Below, one piece after another: positions 36,101 to 45,966 of a stretch of DNA of 64,000 nt. The translations under genes and the position numbers were made by a program. The DNA comes from Voacanga thouarsii. Lineage: Eukaryota; Streptophyta; Magnoliopsida; Gentianales; Apocynaceae. The notes under the pieces were generated by a model. It was given only the letters and a program-made list of their open reading frames with translations. It was not told where the DNA came from and did not search any database. Position 1 is the first letter of the stretch. Every line of letters starts with the position of its first letter. The DNA lies in NCBI GenBank assembly GCA_026120185.1, contig JANUWF010003378.1:496001-560000 (forward strand), written 5' to 3'.

Positions 36101-37997
36101 ATGGAAGCAGTAAGCAAGGCAGCACAGGCTTTCTATGAAAAAGGAACCGACGAGCAAAAGAAAATGGCAACAGACTTCTTCAAAAGCATGGACATTGATG
36201 GAGATGGAACAATAACCTTGGAGGAATTCGAGAAGGCATTCAAAGACAAAGGGTTTTCGCAAGATAAGGTAACAGATTTCTTTCACAAACTTGACGCTAA
36301 CGGCAATGGAACTCTTGATTTCGAAGAGGTATTGTCATTTTACTGGATTTGCCAAAGACCTCGATGTGATGGCTGTGGAGTTCCCATGTATGGTGTTTAT
36401 TTTTCATGCACTGAATGCCATACTGGAGAGGACACTAATGCTGTTTCTGGCTTCAACCTCTGCTCCGATTGCCATCTGGTCGCCAAAGTCGGCCATAAGC
36501 ACAACACTCTCGTCAAGAAGGATATGCTTACGGTAAGTGATGTTTCCCATCAATATGGACTTATGCCTTTCCGTATTTTAGCACTTTTATATAGATGAGC
36601 AAATATCACTTCATAGGGTTTCCATTCTCGTGCATTTTGAATACTCTATCCATCCTAAAAATTATGTTAAAAAATTTTATTTTTATTATAATAAAATACT
36701 TGTCAATTTCACAAATTAAAAATACATTTATTACTTATATTTACTCCCTCCGTCCCTATTTGTTTGTCACAATTAACTATTTTATACCGTTTAAGAAAAA
36801 TTAGTTAGTATCTTAAATTCATATAACTTTATTTATACATTCCAAAAGTATTATTGAATTTAATATTTTCCACAATTATTTTCTTACTTTGTTTGTTCAA
36901 CTCTCTCTCTAAAGTTATTACACTTTCATTTTTCAAAACTATTTAATACAAGGGTATAGTAGTAAAATTAACATTAATGGCACCTAAATATTTTTAATGT
37001 GACAGATAAAAAGGATACAAAAATTTTTCGGTTGTGACAGATAAATATGGATGGAGGGAGTATAATTTATCCATTTTTCAAAAATTTGACTAATTAAATA
37101 TGTGTATTCTCAATGAATGTATAGAGAAGAATAATTAATGAATGTTTACTTTTTGGAAAGTTACTCTATTTGGTCACTAAAATTTGGGATTTGTAAGTTT
37201 TATTCCCTCCGTTTCAAAATACTTATTCATAAAACCCTTTGCACATAGATTAAAGGCGTTGAAAATAATACTAAAATTTAGATAATGTTCTTATTCTACC
37301 TATATGATTGTTATTTAGGATTATAATGGCATAGAAAATCATTAGCGACCATAATGGCAGAAAAAAAAAAAAACATTAAGAACAGATACATTACAAATAC
37401 CAAACTTTAGGGATTGAATAAACTAGTTTCCCGTACTTTTATTTAGGAGTATAGTAATCTTTTTTCATTGTAGTTATACAAAATTTTGTAATTTTGTAAT
37501 TTTCGTGTATTAACATGATTTTTAAATCGAATAAAGTATTTTTTTTGCTTTATTTTACAACGTAAGCACGTCTGCTAACCACTTTCCCCCATCTGAAATA
37601 TCGATGCAGTTAGCGGCCTAGGCCTTTGCGTCCACTGAGGTATGCATATATTGATTTCCGTATTAATAAAATTGCTTGAGATGTGGGTTCTTTCTTATGC
37701 CTTAACAAATTGAAAATTCTAATTTGGAGAACTAATCTTATACTATATCTATTAAGTAAAATGTTTACAGTTTTTTTAAATTCCCAAGAAAAACTTATAG
37801 ATATTTTATTTAACGCCTCAAACTATTTTATCAAGAGAAAAAAAAAGAAAAAGAAAATAATGATAACGAAACAAGTCTACTATCCAAAATTTGTAAGTTG
37901 CACTGAAGTTCATTTGTTTTTATTTGGTATACAGGAAGCAGTCAAAGTGTTTGCAAGTATTGGAGATGTTCCCAGTAGATTCGCTACCGGAGTTTGA
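36101..37997 (+). CDS. EF-hand and ZZ-type zinc-finger protein, two exons
   Basis: Exon 1 is 36101-36532 (144 codons). The donor gtaagt starts at 36533 and the acceptor tatacag ends at 37934. Exon 2 is 37935-37997, adding 20 codons (ending RFATGV) and TGA, in phase 0; the protein is 164 residues. Two canonical EF-hand loops bind calcium: DIDGDGTITLEE at residues 31-42 and DANGNGTLDFEE at 65-76. A zinc-binding module follows: C89-x2-C92, C103-x2-C106, C121-x2-C124 and H132-x-H134, the ZZ pattern. No signal peptide or membrane segment is present, so it is probably cytosolic or nuclear and a calcium sensor with a protein-binding finger (inference). The 1402-bp intron carries MITEs. The upstream TATA box and a downstream aataaa at 38154 support a functional unit. 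Without splicing the frame would read through to 36598, which is not the preferred model. It is the only intact host gene I see here. Confidence 0.85.
36744..37060. mobile_element. Stowaway-like MITE in the intron
   Basis: CTCCCTCCGTCCCTATTTGT at the left and AAATATGGATGGAGGGAG at the right, flanked by TA (36742-36743 and 37061-37062). It is inside the intron of the EF-hand/ZZ gene. A partial member of the other MITE family (ccctccgtttcaaaatactt) follows at 37204-37320. Confidence 0.85.
37570..37660. repeat. Intronic block shared with 30925-30990, inverted
   Basis: Text around 37610-37650 (cactgaggtatgcata) is matched in reverse complement at 30940-30990 (tatgcatacctcagcg), including GC-rich flanks. 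The block lies in the intron here and at the equivalent position beyond the pseudogene, so the inverted duplication included intron sequence. Confidence 0.6.
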
Positions 37998-38153
37998 AGC
38001 CATGTGTGATATATACTTCTGAATAATGAGTAAAGTCTTTGTCTTGTATCCAGGGAGCAAACTTTATTTTGTGCCTTTGTCGTTGTATTACCAAAGCCAC
38101 CATGGGGTGGTGCTGGGTTTCCATTGTATCTCTGTCTGTTTATTGAAATGAAG

Positions 38154-38159
38154 AATAAA
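38154..38159 (+). terminator. Candidate polyadenylation signal
   Basis: aataaa 157 bp after the stop codon of the EF-hand/ZZ gene, within a T/A-rich 3' flank. Confidence 0.4.
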
Positions 38160-38448
38160 TATAAAAGCGTTATACTCACAACCTTGCCAATAATAAGAAA
38201 GACAACCATAATCAATAACTTAAATTCCGTAATACATCACCGATGTCAATAATCTATTATTGGTTTTAATTAGAACGGTTAAAATTTGATTGCCATGAGC
38301 AGCAAGAATTATCTACTGTAATGCCCCTACTTTATACCGCGCCAAATAGGAATGCCATCCTATCAAATGATCAGGGGTCTTGAAATCCCCAATATTTAGG
38401 TAAACAAACAGAAATTATGAAATTTCTCAAACTCCCAAGTTGAACAAT
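38160..38448. other. Short spacer before the CACTA element
   Basis: No feature recognised. It ends in the left AAT target copy of the CACTA element (38446-38448). Confidence 0.4.
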
Positions 38449-38879
38449 CACTACTAGAAATTTGTTTTATTGTGAAATATTTATTGTAACGTTTTTTTAA
38501 AGATGTCATTAAAAGTACAATTTTGTGACATTTAGCTGAAAATGTCATAACAAACTCAAGCAAAACTATGTCGTTTTGTTAAATTTACTAACAATGTGAA
38601 ATTAATGTCTTTTTAAAACCATATTATGACATTTTTTGAAATGCATTGGGACACTTTTTATTCTTTGATTGTATTGTCTATTTTGACACGATTAAACTGT
38701 CACAATAGCTCTTGTAATCTAAAAAAAAAAAAAAAAAAAATTTGAGTTGCAAAAAATTAAGCCACCATGCGTTGAGAAAAAAAGCCCACTAAGTGAACCA
38801 TCTCATCCCTCTGCACGACTAAAAAGACTTGCGTTCTGAGGGAAAAAACCATCCCGCTCTTTTTCCTTTTCATTTTTCC

Positions 38880-40158
38880 CATTTTTCTGTCAAACCCATC
38901 CATACTCTCTATTTCTCTTGAACCCTCAGCGCTTCTTGTTTTTGTCGATCTAGACGATCTTTACGGTGCCGGTCTTGGAGCGATGGAGGAAGAAAAAGGT
39001 AAGATTTTTCCCTTTCTTAGCTATAGTGTGATTTCCAATTTTTCCTTTCTTAGCTGCAGTGCAATTTGTTGGTTTGATCCTTCTAAATATTTCCATCTTC
39101 TACGATTTGTTGTTGGTTTGGCTCCATCTTCTTCTGGCATTTAATATTTGGTTCCACATTTTGGTCTTGTAATAGCTTTTCTGAATCTGATGTTGCGAAA
39201 GTTCTGTTCTTTGAGTTACTGATTCTGCGGAAGTTATTCTTATTTGTAATGCTGCTATGGGATTTTATTTTCCCAAGTTAATTTCAGGAATTTTATTTAT
39301 ATTGATATGGGCTTTCTTATTTATCATTTTAAGATTAATACTTAGGTTAATATTTTCCTCATTTTAGGGGTTTTAACATTGCACTCATATAAGGGGTTTT
39401 GACATTGGACTTTGTTTTCTGTAGCTATTTGTTCTTTTACAGGATTTTATATTTTGGGTTCCATTGAATTTACAATTTCTATATATTATCACTGCAAATG
39501 GATTTCTATTATCTTCTATTTGCTAGAGTTTAGATGCTAGTCTTATTTTTATGATTGGAATTTACAAGAGTATAGCGTGAAATAGGTGGGATGGCTTTGT
39601 TGGTTTAAAATTAATAGGCCCATCACTAGAGTGATGCTCAAGTTTGAGAGCTAATAACAAAAACCAGGTTAGATATCTTAACCTACAATAAGAAGAAACA
39701 TGTCAAGATTATGTGTATCTTTTTACCTTAACTGGATATAAGATGGATGTGCTCAACTATATCAGAGTTGTAAATGTGAAGTCATCTAAAACTCTAGCAA
39801 CTGTATACACAATTTTTTTTTCCTACTTGAAATGTGTCACTCTGTTATAGATAAAATAACTTTGCTACTTTGGCTATGTGCTACAATGAATAATCCAAAA
39901 GTTTAAATAGGGTGAAATTATTTATTTTGATCTTCCAACAGAATTATTCTGTAAATGTTTATGTAGAAAATCCATATTCATTTATTTGATGCAATCAAGG
40001 TATGGTGCCACAAGCCTATTCATAGAATTTAACCTTAATATTAGAGGACTAAGTTGGATTGATTTATTTAAGAACTTTGATAAACAAATCACAAGTGTCT
40101 TGCTGGAGATCACTCTCTTTCTCGAGTACCAAGTGGCCATTGAAGATTTAATTTAACT
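38880..40158 (+). other. Captured 5' leader and intron of the UGD gene
   Basis: CT-rich leader-like text (38880-38998) ends at a consensus donor, aaaag|gtaaga, at 38999. T-rich intron-like sequence then runs up to the short leader before the ATG at 40159. Plant UGD genes commonly have an intron in the 5' UTR and none in the coding region, which fits. The exact acceptor is uncertain. The presence of an intron argues for capture of genomic DNA rather than of a cDNA. Confidence 0.5.
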
Positions 40159-41240
40159 ATGGCGAAGATTTGCTGCACTGGAGCCAGCTATGTCGGAGGT
40201 CCCACAATAGTAGTGATTGCCCTGAAATGCCCCTATATTGAAGTGGCAGTAGTTGACATCTCTACAACAAGAAACTCTGCTTGGAACAGTGAGCAGCTCC
40301 CCATCTGTGAGCCATGCGTTGATGATGTAGTGAAGCAGTGCAGAGGAAGGAATCTCTTCTTCACTACTAAGATAGAGAAACATGTTACAGAAGCTAACAT
40401 TGTCTTTGTTTCTATTAACACCCCAACCAAAACTCAAGGCCTTGTAGATGGAAAAGCAGCTGATCTGACTTACTGGGAAAGTGCTGCCCATCAGATTGCT
40501 GATGTATCAAAATCTGGCAAGATTGTTGTTGAGAAATCAACAGTCCTTGTGAAAACAGTTGAAGCAATAGAGAAGATCTTGACTCACAATAGCAAAGGCA
40601 TCGAGTTCCAGATCCTGTCCAATATGGAGTTCCTTGTTGAGGGAACTACAATAAATGACCTTCTTAATCCTGATCATGTTCTCATTGGTGGTCGAGAGAC
40701 TCCAGGTGGTCTTAAAACAGTCCAAGAACTAAAAGATGTGTATGCACATTGGATTCATGAAGATAGAATTATTTGTACTAATATGTGGTCTGCAGAGCTT
40801 TCCAAGCTTGCTGCTAATGCTTTCTTGGCACAGAGAATTTCTTCAGTTAATGCCATGTCGGCACTTTGTGAGGCCACGGTGCAAATGTAGGTGAAGTATC
40901 ATATGCTGGAGGAAAAGACACAAGAATTAGTTCAAAGTTTCTCAATACCAGTGTGGGATTTGGTGGCTCTTGCTTCCAGGAAGACATCTTGAACCTGGTC
41001 TATATTTGTGAATGTAACAGCCTTCCAGAGGTTGCTAATTACTGGAAGCATTCAAATAACTTGATTTTCAGAGGATATATGATCATATGGAGAAGCCTGC
41101 ATACATATTTGATGGCCAGAACATAGTAGATCCTGAGAAGTTACGAGAAATTGGCTTCATTGTGTACTCCATTGGAAGGCCATTAGATCTGTGGCTGAAA
41201 GATGTACCCTACTGCTGTGGCATAGGAACATTGATCCATC
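40159..41240 (+). pseudogene. UGD: UDP-glucose 6-dehydrogenase pseudogene captured by CACTA
   Basis: The open frame 40159-40890 matches plant UGD from residue 1: MAKICCTGASYVGGP (Rossmann NAD motif, Gly to Ser), VKQCRGRNLFFTT, VSINTPTKT, KAADLTYWESAA, LKDVYAHWI and AELSKLAANAFLAQRISSVN. A frameshift at about 40880 ends it. The next frame continues with the catalytic-cysteine segment [11 protein letters not shown] near 40955 and then the cluster [20 protein letters not shown] jump follows to the extreme C-terminus ([32 protein letters not shown]), so well over 100 residues are missing. Conserved positions are also changed (STVPVKT to STVLVKT, NPEFLAEG to NMEFLVEG). The enzyme would normally make UDP-glucuronate for cell-wall polysaccharides; this copy cannot. 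Confidence 0.92.
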
Positions 41241-41408
41241 ATTTTCTAGACTAGTTTCTAATAGGGTTGTTCTATGCTATTAGTTATTGCATTTGGCATT
41301 TGTTTTCATTGCATTTGTTTGCATAGTAGTAGTCTAGTTGTAATCATAGTGCTTATTCTTTCTTGGTAGTATATGAAATGAATTTGGAACTGTAAAAGTT
41401 CCTTCCTG

Positions 41409-41410
<2 letters not shown>

Positions 41411-41448
<38 letters not shown>
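41411..41448. repeat. TA dinucleotide microsatellite
   Basis: About 19 TA units just after the 3' UTR-like part of the captured UGD sequence. Confidence 0.9.
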
Positions 41449-41451
<3 letters not shown>

Positions 41452-41590
41452 TTGTATATTTTTGCCTTATTCACTTTCTATTTTCTCTTGAAACGATTAA
41501 TATCTCGAGCTTGAATTCACTTTCTATTTTGGCTTCACCTTTTCTATGCATTTTTTACTTTTATCTTGACTGATGTATCATTTTTATCAG

Positions 41591-41875
41591 GGACGTCAGT
41601 CATTTTGCTTCCCATGAAAGTTTTGAGCAGCTCCATCATCTCTTATTTGTTCTGGGAATGACATATGTGCTCTACAGTTTTTATGCAACTGCCCTTGCCG
41701 TGGTCCAAGTAAATATTTGCTTCAAGATTGCCTTCTCATAGCATTTAATGCCCAACTTTCATCCACTCAGTAGCATATTTTTTTTTTGTTTAATTTTTTG
41801 CACACAAATTTTTAGTTGGAGAAAATGGGAGAATGATGGCAAGTCGTTGGCTCTTCTGGCATCATATAGTTTAGA
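41591..41875 (+). pseudogene. MLO-like gene fragment, two exons, captured by CACTA
   Basis: After an acceptor tttttatcag (ending 41590) an open exon of 118 nt (41591-41708) encodes HFASHESFEQLHHLLFVLG followed by MTYVLYSFYATALAVVQ. The donor gtaaat starts at 41709. This matches the 'LEQLHRFIFVLAVTHVLYS..TMLLA' membrane region of MLO proteins. About 100 bp later (41808-41875) comes FSWRKWENDGKSLALLAS, matching the next MLO exon (IHSWRKWE), although its acceptor AG is not evident. Exon order and intron position agree with an MLO gene. No other exons were seen, so it is a fragment in the same orientation as the UGD piece. Confidence 0.72.
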
Positions 41876-43850
41876 TCTTTTTCTTAGTGACATCTTTGTC
41901 AATTTTTGATTTTCTGATAACTTATGTTTTTTATTTTATACCGTTTTCCAGAGTAAAAAAAAAAAAAGCTAGTAGGCATGCCTATCTACCACACTTCTCA
42001 TCTATGGAGCATTCACAGAGTATGCTTGCATAGATTTGCGGTCTGCAAATCCTATATTAATGTGGATCCATGACCATACTTATTTATTTTTTTATTAATG
42101 GATTAAAAATTTTAAGCTGTGAACATCTGTGACCTAACATCTTTGCTAAAAATAGAAAAAATGTTTCTTTTGAATATTCCACTAGGTTCTTCCATTGGTT
42201 ACAAATTTGGGTTTTTGGACTACATTGGTTATTACTAGCACTATGTATTCCCTATATTTACTATTAGAAAATTAATCAAAGCTTTGAGAAGTTTCTGGAA
42301 TAAACCAAGAATCATCTCTTGGTTTGCATTTAGCAGTTGACTTAAAGTACAACTTCTAATTAGGAATTAAAGTACAACTTCTAATTAGGAATTATTGTAT
42401 TACCTTTATCCTTTTTCTTCCTTTTTCTTTTGGTTTAAAGTGTCTTCTTTTTCGTTTGTTGTATCCGAAAAATAGAAAGGTAATGGCTGATTAATCTTGG
42501 ATTAGGAATATTATGACCTAGTACATGTGTTTTGTTTCATTTCCATTCATGGTTTGAAAAGGGTTTTCTTTGTTTGTCAAAGGAAATGTTTATTAGCTTG
42601 GTATGATTCTTTTGATGGTAGAAGGCTGTGGTCAGTTTTCTACTTCTTTTTTATGGGCTATGCTTTTGTTTATGTGTATGTGTGTCTATTCTTTTGGTAG
42701 CCTATGAAAAATATGGAGTTTTGTCATCTTTTTTCATGCAGTGTTATGTTCTGATTTTTTTGTGGGCTATGGTTTTGTTAAGGCTTGATTTTTTTGTGGG
42801 TTATGGTTTTGTTTATGAGATGGTGAAGGAATTCAGTAAAATTTAGTATAGACTTTGATTCCTCCTTTCAAGAAGACAATGTGATAGATTCGTTCTTTCA
42901 ATGAGCATTATATTTTGCATTTGTTTACAGGTAAGATGATAATGCATTTTAGAAGGGTATTTATTGATTTTGTTGCTATTTGATTATTTTATTGGAGTTT
43001 TGTTGCAGTTTTGGTGATTTAATTGGAGTTCTGCAATTAGTCATTTGCTTATTGAATTTATAAAAAAAAAAAAAACATTGATGTGTTGGACATCTATGAA
43101 TTTGGAGAATTTCTATTTGTGTATATATATATTTGAGGAAGAATGTAGCTGTCCTAAATATTTCACAGACATGACCAGCAGAGATATTTTACCAGCTGTA
43201 AAACACCTACTCTAGTTTATAGTTTGCGAAAGTCTAACCTTGTAGTAGGAGAATGAAGGAAAGTCGATAGCGAGGAGATAAAAAGTCAGTGAAGCTCTCT
43301 TGCATTGTGTAATTGATATTCTATTGAATGGAGAGATCAGTTCATTTTTTTTTTCTTTTAGGTTCCTTTTTGGATACAATTTTCTTCAACAAAAATGTGG
43401 GTTGTCTTTCTAACATGGCACTGTAGTCTACAACATTATATTTTGCATTTGTTTATAGCCTGATATTTTGCTAGTTCTCTTATTGTTTTCATTGATTTGG
43501 TTTGGGATTTTGAGCATTCAAAGGTTGAGAAGTGTGGGCTTTTTACATGTGTTAATGTTGTGGTGTTTGAAGTTGTAAATTGTGAAGAGTGGTGGCCTTG
43601 GCATTAATCTTGTTGTGGTGTTTGATGGGTGTTGTTCATTTTTATGGGAATGAAGCGTTATTGTGAGTTGTTACTAATTGAGGAGATTTGGGCTTCAGAA
43701 GTGGTTTGTGTTGTCCAAAACAAAAAAGAGGAGTTTAGCTTTGTAATATACTTAGAATTTGTTGTTAATTGTTTGGAAAATTTGTTGAGACAGCTGAATA
43801 TGTATAATGGTATCATAAGAAAGCTGAATGATATTATTGTTGAAAAGGAA

Positions 43851-44270
43851 GTATAGCCTTTTGAAAACTAAAATGCTGAAATGGAAATGTTGAAATGCTG
43901 CAGTTTAGCCATTTTGCTACAATAATTGTCTGTTATAGCCTCAGAAGAAAACTGAAATGATGTAGTTTTATTCACTTATTGCTGAAGTATAGCCTTTTGA
44001 AAATAGAAATGCTGAAATGCTGTAGTTTAGCCAGTTTGGTGCAATAATTGTTTGTTCTAGCCTCAAGAGAAAACTGAAATGTTGTGGTTTAATTCACTTC
44101 TTGTTGAAGTATAGCCTTTTGAAAATTGAAATGCTGTAGTTTAATTCACTTCTGGTTGAAGCATAGCCTTTTGAAAATTGAAATGCTGCAGTTTAGCCAT
44201 TTTGGTGCAATAATTGTTTGTTTTAGCCTCAGCAGAAAACCAAAATGCTGCAGTTTAATTCACTCAAGAG
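43851..44270. repeat. Minisatellite inside the CACTA element
   Basis: Units starting g(t/c)atagccttttgaaaa at 43851, 43986, 44108 and 44160. Full units are about 120-135 bp and one is truncated to about 52 bp. Each carries aaatgctg(c/t)agtttagcca and aataattg phrases. Non-coding. Confidence 0.8.
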
Positions 44271-44703
44271 AATCCCTTCCATAGTTGAAAAGTTTAATTC
44301 TCTCTTTTTTTCCCCATCCTTTGTGAATGCTGCAGTTTTGGTATCAAGAAGCTACTGGTTTTTCATCATTTGTCTAACTTGAATGTGTCCAATTTATAAT
44401 GGCAAGTTCGTAGGGCTCAAGACGAATGGGACTAAGAAGACAGTTTGACTACAAGTTATTTTGATGCTGTATATGAAGGAAGTATAGTAGATCATTTGGC
44501 TAAATGGAAGCATTTAGACATTAATGGAATTATGTCTTAATGGATACATTGAGATTTTATTTTGGATTATATAGTTTTGATGACTTTCTTGATGTATATA
44601 TACATAGTACTATACTTCCTATTGTATGCAAACATTTTATTTTGACTTTAATGTGATTTTGTATTATGGTCAAAGTTTTAAATTTTTTTATATCATGTAA
44701 TTA

Positions 44704-44737
<34 letters not shown>

Positions 44738-45024
44738 ATAAGAACTGAAATGTCATAAAAAATGTAGTGACACATAGCCAACACATTACGAAAATTTAAA
44801 AAATGTTGTTATATTAAGTTTAAACAATATGTATAAGTATCATAACAAATAATAATAATGACAGTATAAAATGTCACGAATGTTAACAAAGTGTCATATA
44901 ATTGAAAGTTGCCAAATGCTATTATGACATTTATAAATATTTTTGTAGATTTGAATTTGACCGTTGGCAACCGTTGGTAAGCATTTGCATAACACAACTA
45001 AATGTTATATGAAGATCTTTTACT

Positions 45025-45354
45025 GATAGTTGTAAATGTCATTATAGATGTCAGTTATTATGACACTTTAAATTGTTAATATATATTTGAATTTTTGGCA
45101 GTTATTAGACCCTTTTGTAGCATGACAAAATTTTGTAATAAGGCCTTTGATATAACAATTATACATATTATGATAGGTACATCTATTATGATAGTTGTAA
45201 ATGTCATTATAGATGTCAGTTATTATGACACTTTAAATTGTTAATATATATTTGAATTTTTGGCAGTTATTGGACCCTTTTGTAGCATGACAAAATTTTG
45301 TAATAAGGCTTTTGATATAACAATTATACATATTATGATCGGTACATCTATTAT
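45025..45354. repeat. 165-bp tandem duplication in the CACTA 3' subterminal region
   Basis: gatagttgtaaatgtcatta occurs at 45025 and 45190 and the sequence between is repeated nearly perfectly. Each unit contributes TGTCA/TGACA subterminal motifs. Confidence 0.88.
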
Positions 45355-45495
45355 GACATTTGGTAACGTCCTCAGTGACTATAGCAACGGCGTTTTAGAG
45401 AACATTTTGCGGAAACGTCACAAAGTCAAAAATGTCACAACAGATACATATAATAACATTTTCACCTATCACAACAGCCTATTTTTCTAGTAGTG

Positions 45496-45852
45496 AATCA
45501 CTAGTTATTGGCGCTACTGTATATAATTGACATGCAAACAAAGAACAAGATTATAAATAAATAAATAAAATAAATAAATAAATATATACATATATTAGGT
45601 GGTTGTCTCGCACAAGGCACAAGTTCGGGTATCTGTGGGAATAAAATATTGGTACAAAATGCAACATGTTATAATAAAATGTAAAAGCAACACTTTTATA
45701 TATTAAGGTATGAGTTCAAATATTTACAGTGTTTGCATACTTTGATAGACTATATTCATACATTGATATCCTAAGAAAGTTTTGAAAAACTCTCATCCAC
45801 AAAATTTCACATGGTTTCATCAAATTTCTATGTCAAAACAGTTGCATGTTCT
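45496..45852. other. Spacer with AAAT microsatellite
   Basis: A (AAAT)n-like run lies at 45556-45582. Nothing else is recognised. Confidence 0.5.
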
Positions 45853-45966
45853 ACTGCTGAAAGGAAGAGGCATATTGTTTCTAAGCTCTGCTTGCCACGA
45901 TCCACATAGTCACCCAAAAATAGATAATTAGCTTTAAGAGGAAAACCCACATATTCAAAGCGCCCA
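45853..45966 (-). pseudogene. Isolated exon of a PP1-type Ser/Thr phosphatase
   Basis: After a minus-strand acceptor-like ttctcag, the exon encodes [18 protein letters not shown] and then [17 protein letters not shown]. This contains the phosphoprotein phosphatase signature GDYVDRG, whose Asp and Arg contribute to the active site of PP1. It ends near the position where plant PP1 genes have an intron (after ICLLLA). No donor GT and no neighbouring PP1 exons (LRGNHE etc.) were found within several kilobases, so this is a fragment. The open frame 45881-46072 on the minus strand is another frame of the same DNA. Confidence 0.82.

Larger units (their letters stand above)
38449..45495 (+). mobile_element. 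Non-autonomous CACTA transposon with captured host genes
   Basis: The left end CACTACTAGAAA (38449) is matched in reverse complement at the right end (tttctagtagtg, ending 45495). A perfect 3-bp target duplication, AAT, lies at 38446-38448 and 45496-45498. Length is 7047 bp. Both subterminal regions (38480-38720; 44745-45480) are dense in TGTCA/TGACA and atgacattt motifs, as expected for transposase-binding subterminal repeats of En/Spm elements. No transposase (TNPD/Transposase_21-like) reading frame was recognised. The cargo includes a UDP-glucose dehydrogenase pseudogene with its leader intron, MLO-like exons, a minisatellite and TA microsatellites (41411-41448; 44703-44730). Confidence 0.93.

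Noticed and set aside
36101..36598. Unspliced 165-codon reading of the EF-hand/ZZ gene
   Set aside because: The last 21 codons read through a consensus GTAAGT donor; a phase-0 acceptor and short final exon at 37935 give a better model.
40153..40491. Minus-strand open frame over the UGD copy
   Set aside because: Shadow of the UGD coding sequence.
45601..45645. Possible tRNA-like text (caagttcgggta)
   Set aside because: No cloverleaf arms or conserved A/B boxes could be assembled.
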